From Evtepia gabavorous (GTDB taxonomy: Bacteria > Bacillota > Clostridia > Oscillospirales > Oscillospiraceae): 52,861 bases of DNA. Each line of letters opens with the position of its first letter. Position 1 is the first letter of the stretch. The translations under genes were made by a program, and so were the position numbers. Positions 49,133 through 52,861 of the stretch are shown one piece after another. The notes under the pieces were generated by a model. The model made no database searches. It saw only the letters and a list, made by a program, of their open reading frames with translations, and was not told where the DNA came from. The stretch is taken from the NCBI RefSeq assembly GCF_003425665.1, contig NZ_QQRQ01000014.1, forward strand, positions 1 through 52,861. The letters run 5' to 3'.

Positions 49133-49616
49133 GAATAAGTTCGACACGTCTACGCCACTTGATCGTACAGGGTGTGCTGAAATCACTGCTCCTCTCCTCA
49201 GAGGAACGAAGGAAGAACAACGTAGCTTATCACACCCAGGTCATCCAAGGAAACCCAAACAGGGGATGCTTGCGTAGCTCTCTCACATCACACAATCACA
49301 CTGTCGAACATGCGCTTTCTTTGCAAACTTAAAAGGTTCTATATTCAATTGAGCAGGAAGAATTACCGCACTTGCGAAACATTCTGGGGGTCATAGATCA
49401 GAGATCACAGGGACAACCGCCCAAACAGCCTTTGCTGGTTACAAGGAACGAGGACAGAACCCATGTAGGAAATATCCCGTTGCTACTTGCCTCAATGAAG
49501 GGGTGCCCATGCTCTCTGAAAGGAAACTGCATCGCCCATGGGACTCACCGATCCTTTCTTTGATTCATCTGGGAGGAATCTTCCGGAGAGTTTGGAAAGC
49601 ATCTTTCCTTCTCTCT
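49096..49616 (-). ncRNA. Unassigned ~520-nt structured noncoding RNA
   Basis: This 700-base gap between coding genes has a consensus minus-strand promoter at its right end and an intrinsic terminator at its left end, with no credible reading frame. The transcript has clear complementary segments. Near the 5' end are a 6-bp hairpin (49594-49608) and a helix 49502-49511 / 49537-49549 with a three-base bulge. The 3' half is nested: GTTCGACA 49139-49146 pairs with 49302-49309; inside it CTACGC 49150-49155 pairs with 49272-49277; inside that 49170-49176 pairs with 49231-49237 and 49242-49246 with 49264-49268. This is a multi-helix junction. I found no tmRNA, RNase P, SRP, 6S or T-box signature. 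Large ornate RNA classes (ROOL, OLE, GOLLD) are possible by size only. Confidence 0.75.
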
Positions 49617-49622
49617 GTCTAA

Positions 49623-49651
49623 ATAATACAAGAAAAATAGGAGGTTGTCAA
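49623..49651 (-). promoter_or_regulatory. Promoter of the noncoding RNA
   Basis: Minus strand TTGACA (49646-49651), 17 bases, TATTAT (49623-49628), in an AT-rich context; start near 49616. No ribosome-binding site plus reading frame follows. Confidence 0.88.
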
Positions 49652-49708
49652 GAGAAAATATAAAAATTTTCTAAAAAATAAGGCGCATTCAGGCGTCTGC
49701 GGGAACTG

Positions 49709-50632
49709 TCATTCGCGGTCCAGGGCGGATAAATCATAGGGCGTGGTCTGGTAGACGTAATAGTTGAGCCAGTTGGTGTAGATCAGCTGCCCGGCAGAAC
49801 GCCACCGAACCACGGGGGGCTTGGTGGGGTCGTCCCCGGGGAAGTAGTGGCGGGGGACTTGAATGGTCAGGCCGCGGTCAACATCCCGCTGATATTCCTG
49901 GGCCAGGGTATCCCGGTCGTACTCCAGGTGTCCCAACAGGAAAAATTGGCGGCTGTTTTCTGTTTTCACTGCGAAAACTCCCACCTCTTCTGAAACAGCC
50001 AGGACCTCTAAGGAGGGGATTTTTCGGATATCCTCTTCCAGCACTTCGGTGTGGCGGGAGTGAGGGGCATAGAAACGGTCATCAAACCCGCGGAAGAGGG
50101 GGGAGGAGGGTTTGAGCACCTGGTGGTCAAACACGCCAAAAACCTTCTGGGGGAGAACGTATTTGGGGATCCCGTAGTGGTAATAGAGACCGGCCTGGGC
50201 GCCCCAGCAGATGTGCAGCGTGGAATGCACATGGGTTTTGGACCAGTCCATGATTTGGCACAGCTCCGCCCAGTAATCCACGGCTTCAAAGTCCATGTTT
50301 TCCACAGGCGCGCCGGTGATCACCAGCCCGTCATAGAATTTGTTCTTAATTTGGTCAAACGAGGTGTAAAAGGACTCCAGGTGGCTCCGATCTACATTCT
50401 GGGCACTGTGGCTGACGGTTTGCAGCAGCTCCACTTGGATCTGAAGGGGTGTGTTGGAAAATTTCCGCAGCAGCTGGGTTTCTGTGGCAATTTTGGTGGG
50501 CATCAGGTTCAGGATCAACAGCTTGAGGGGACGGATATCCTGGTGGATGGCCCGGTACTCCGTCATGACAAAAATATTCTCGCCCTCCAAAGTGGCGCGG
50601 GCGGGCAAAGAGTTGGGAATTTTGATGGGCAT
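49709..50632 (-). CDS. metA: Homoserine O-acetyltransferase (MetA family, MetAA)
   Basis: A 307-residue homoserine O-acyltransferase, first step of methionine synthesis from homoserine. The nucleophile is Cys142 in [15 protein letters not shown]; the catalytic His is in the PHSRHTEV to LLGHLEY region with Glu in [10 protein letters not shown]. Residue 111 is Glu ([11 protein letters not shown]), the determinant reported to favour acetyl-CoA over succinyl-CoA, so despite the MetA fold it is probably an acetyltransferase. GGGAGG precedes the ATG. It has its own promoter. No SAM riboswitch or Met T-box is recognisable in the leader. A clear terminator is not seen before the noncoding RNA promoter. 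Confidence 0.94.
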   Translation of the reverse strand: MPIKIPNSLPARATLEGENIFVMTEYRAIHQDIRPLKLLILNLMPTKIATETQLLRKFSNTPLQIQVELLQTVSHSAQNVDRSHLESFYTSFDQIKNKFYDGLVITGAPVENMDFEAVDYWAELCQIMDWSKTHVHSTLHICWGAQAGLYYHYGIPKYVLPQKVFGVFDHQVLKPSSPLFRGFDDRFYAPHSRHTEVLEEDIRKIPSLEVLAVSEEVGVFAVKTENSRQFFLLGHLEYDRDTLAQEYQRDVDRGLTIQVPRHYFPGDDPTKPPVVRWRSAGQLIYTNWLNYYVYQTTPYDLSALDRE

Positions 50633-50686
50633 GGGGAACCTCCCTCTTGGTATGCGGTGGGGAAACTGGGTTTCCTTTTCCTATTA

Positions 50687-50715
50687 AAAATACCATAGAT
50701 CTTGGGAGAACGCAA
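50687..50715 (-). promoter_or_regulatory. Probable metA promoter
   Basis: Minus strand TTGCGT (50710-50715), 17 bases, TATTTT (50687-50692), 55 bases before the metA ATG. A weaker match than its neighbours. Confidence 0.55.
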
Positions 50716-50800
50716 ACCTTTCTCATCGGGAGGGAAAGAACCTTCGCCATGTGCCCTATGGAACGGGGAGACCTACACGGCTGCTCCTCTTGCAATTTCA

Positions 50801-50829
50801 TTGAATGGCCAATCCGGTACTGTTATAAT
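50801..50829 (+). promoter_or_regulatory. Promoter of the alpha/beta hydrolase gene
   Basis: TTGAAT (50801-50806), 17-base spacer, TATAAT (50824-50829), 65 bases before the ATG at 50894. Between this and the metA promoter (50716-50800) I see no gene. Confidence 0.8.
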
Positions 50830-50893
50830 AAAATCATAGACCATATATGACATAATGGTGAATTTTTGTTTTTCTTTTTGGGAGAGGAACCAC

Positions 50894-51979
50894 ATGAGGC
50901 AAACTTACATAGCACAAGTAAAAGCGCATGACAACTATAAACTTGAAGTTAAAATAGATTATCCTGGAAAGAGTGACGGTATAGTGATCTTTTGCCATGG
51001 CAGCGGCCCAAATACTTACGATAATCCCAGAGAAATTGAGGGAAAACATTTTAACTATTTTGATTTGTTTGCGGATGAATTTTGCAGGCGAAGCCTTGCC
51101 TTCTGCCGCTGGAACACAAGGGGGTGCGCTGTGTCAAATCATCCCCCCGACTTCGTGGCCATTGACAGGGCGGGGTATGAAACCTATTGTCCAGCAACTT
51201 CGATTCAAGATATTATCACGGTGAAAAACTATGTAAAAGCACTGCCGCAGTTCAGATATGCAAAAATACTGCTTATGGGGATCAGCGAAGGCGCCACGCT
51301 GGCCCCATTTGCGGCGGTTCAGTGTGATGATATTGCGGGGCTGCTGCTTGCAGGGTTTTCCTATGGAAATATGAGGGATACCTTGAACTGGCAATTAAGT
51401 GGCGGAAGTTCCATGGTTAACATGTGCAAGTATTTTGACTGCAGGGAAAAGGGATTTATAGAGAAGGAGGATTTTGTCCGTGATAAATATAACGTTCGTC
51501 CAACACTGTTTCAGGACATACCCTTTGAAGCCTTGGACATAGACGGAGACGGAAAACTGACACAGCGTGATTTTGCACTGCAACTGGCAGAATATAAAAG
51601 AGAGGTCTTTGAAGCGATCGAGAGAAACGATGATACTTGGTTAAGGGAAAACTATCCGGTTCAAATTACATCCAAGTGGTGTAAGGAACATTTTGCTTTG
51701 CCTAACGTATCTGCAATGCTGAGCAGACTATCTGTACCGATTTATATTTTCCAGGGGGAGGATGATGCCAATGTCCCAATTACCGAGATCCATCATATCC
51801 ACGATGATTTTCATCGAGCGGGGAAGTCGAATTTACGTATTTTTACCTTTCCAAAACATGACCACGATTTGAATTATCTGCATTATATTTTTAACGGTAT
51901 GCTATCGGAAGGCTTGCACTGTGTTTTTGACGTGGCGCAGGCGTGCTGTCATTCCCAAGGGAATGGGGAGCATCAATAA
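50894..51979 (+). CDS. Alpha/beta hydrolase with an EF-hand calcium-binding loop
   Basis: A 361-residue alpha/beta hydrolase. The oxyanion region is FCHGSGPNTYD, the nucleophile Ser131 lies in GISEG, the acid is probably in QGEDDANVP and the His in KHDHDLN. Between the core strands and the C-terminal part sits a helical insert with a canonical 12-residue EF-hand loop, DIDGDGKLTQRD at residues 215-226 (Asp215, Asp217, Asp219, Lys221, Thr223, Asp226). There is no signal peptide. Substrate unknown; esterase or peptidase of the dienelactone-hydrolase/BAAT-like type is likely. The ATG at 50894 has GGGAGAGG upstream. Codons are much more AT-rich than in the rest of the window, a sign of recent acquisition. 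It stands alone before the rRNA operon. Confidence 0.8.
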   Translation: MRQTYIAQVKAHDNYKLEVKIDYPGKSDGIVIFCHGSGPNTYDNPREIEGKHFNYFDLFADEFCRRSLAFCRWNTRGCAVSNHPPDFVAIDRAGYETYCPATSIQDIITVKNYVKALPQFRYAKILLMGISEGATLAPFAAVQCDDIAGLLLAGFSYGNMRDTLNWQLSGGSSMVNMCKYFDCREKGFIEKEDFVRDKYNVRPTLFQDIPFEALDIDGDGKLTQRDFALQLAEYKREVFEAIERNDDTWLRENYPVQITSKWCKEHFALPNVSAMLSRLSVPIYIFQGEDDANVPITEIHHIHDDFHRAGKSNLRIFTFPKHDHDLNYLHYIFNGMLSEGLHCVFDVAQACCHSQGNGEHQ

Positions 51980-52041
51980 GAGGCTGTTTGGAAGAAATGG
52001 AGGCGGTTCAAAAAAAGAGAAAGAAAATGAAAAATAAGGGT

Positions 52042-52070
52042 TGACATTCCAGGGGAGGCGTGGTATTCTA
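52042..52070 (+). promoter_or_regulatory. rRNA operon promoter P1
   Basis: TTGACA (52042-52047), 17-base spacer, TATTCT (52065-52070), preceded by an A-rich stretch (52013-52036) that could act as an UP element. Confidence 0.82.
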
Positions 52071-52145
52071 TCAAAGCTGTCGCGAGACACGGGCCGACAA
52101 GAGGTCAGGAAATGAAAAAAGTTTGAAAAAAACGGAAAAAATTTC

Positions 52146-52174
52146 TTGACAAAGCGTCGAAGCTGTGATAAAAT
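52146..52174 (+). promoter_or_regulatory. rRNA operon promoter P2
   Basis: TTGACA (52146-52151), 17-base spacer, TAAAAT (52169-52174), again after an A-rich tract (52113-52141). Tandem P1/P2 promoters are usual for rrn operons. Confidence 0.88.
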
Positions 52175-52374
52175 ACAGCTTACCCCGCAGAAGCGGTGTG
52201 CACCTTGTAAATTAAACAACGTAAGTAAGAAACACGAAGCACCAAAACGGACAAGTAGAAGTTGTCCATGAAGCTTAAGGCTTTGTGGGGCAACGTTTTA
52301 TTTCTTTGAAGCTAACGATTAGCGATCAATGAATTGATTTGAATAGCGGTGAAAGCCGCTGTTTAGATACCATT
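52175..52374 (+). other. Pre-16S leader
   Basis: About 200 bases of transcribed leader between P2 and mature 16S. It contains a small hairpin AGCGGT-GAAA-GCCGCT (52345-52360) and AT-rich stretches; it should carry the antitermination and RNase III processing sequences, though the 3' partner strand lies outside the window. Confidence 0.6.

Positions 52375-52861
<487 letters not shown>

Noticed and set aside
49057-49563. Short plus-strand open frames inside the noncoding RNA region
   Set aside because: No ribosome-binding sites, no recognisable domains, and the promoter and terminator signals read the other strand.
49096-49616. tmRNA, RNase P RNA, 6S RNA or tandem T-box as identity of the noncoding RNA
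   Set aside because: No tRNA-like ends or tag-peptide frame, no GAGGAAAGUCC-type P4 motif, too long for 6S, and no GGGUGGNACCGCG T-box core or downstream gene.
50633-50893. SAM riboswitch or Met T-box in the metA leader
   Set aside because: The metA promoter leaves only a leader of about 50 bases, and no S-box or T-box core is visible on either strand of the gap.

Overview
This is a chromosomal segment of a GC-rich Firmicute. The last ~490 bases are the 5' part of a 16S rRNA gene. Its sequence, together with the consensus TTGACA/TATAAT promoters, GGAGG ribosome-binding sites and FabK-type fatty-acid synthesis, points to a gut Clostridium-group anaerobe of the Oscillospiraceae (Flavonifractor / Oscillibacter / Lawsonibacter neighbourhood; inference from memory, not a search). 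Most of the window is dense core chromosome. I see no insertion sequence, prophage, CRISPR array or transposase.

Layout. 1-8.4 kb: HD-domain and HAD phosphohydrolases, tRNA-Val(GAC), an AlbA_2/ATPase-type regulator, a LuxR-type regulator divergent from a thiolase, prmA and a metallophosphatase. 8.4-10.9 kb: rplU-prp-rpmA-obgE, in which Prp trims the N-terminal extension of L27. 10.9-17.4 kb: a TetR regulator, a penicillin-V-acylase/bile-salt-hydrolase family enzyme, a large secreted SLH-anchored Xaa-Pro dipeptidyl peptidase and a MATE exporter. 17.4-24.1 kb: an RpiR regulator followed by a complete 2-aminoethylphosphonate uptake and degradation operon (ATPase, double permease, lipoprotein, phnW, phnX). 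24.3-28.8 kb: a small phosphodiesterase and, on the minus strand, a ligase-vanXY-vanT cassette of the D-Ala-D-Ser vancomycin-resistance type. 29.1-39.4 kb: a type II fatty-acid synthesis operon (acpP-fabK-fabD-fabG-fabF-accB-fabZ-accC-accD-accA, an acyl-CoA synthetase, a TetR regulator) without fabH. 39.4-47.2 kb: a tandem glycine riboswitch with attenuator controlling gcvT-gcvH-gcvPA-gcvPB-lplA-lpdA and an MBL-fold hydrolase. 47.2-52.9 kb: a DUF4358 lipoprotein with a transglutaminase-like protein, a ~520-nt structured noncoding RNA on the minus strand with its own promoter and terminator, metA (Glu111, acetyl type), an AT-rich alpha/beta hydrolase with an EF-hand loop, and the rrn promoters with 16S rRNA.

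Best leads. (1) The unassigned structured RNA at 49096-49616, whose 3' half folds into a nested multi-helix junction. (2) Tandem 22-bp-phased TTTWRCC sites upstream of both the RpiR gene and the phosphonate operon, at the same distance from -10 boxes that lack a -35. (3) A perfect 17-bp palindrome at the start site of the fatty-acid operon, matched with a TetR gene at the operon's end. (4) The vanC/G-like cassette without adjacent regulators. (5) The surface-anchored PepX. All functional calls come from reading sequence motifs; no database search was run.
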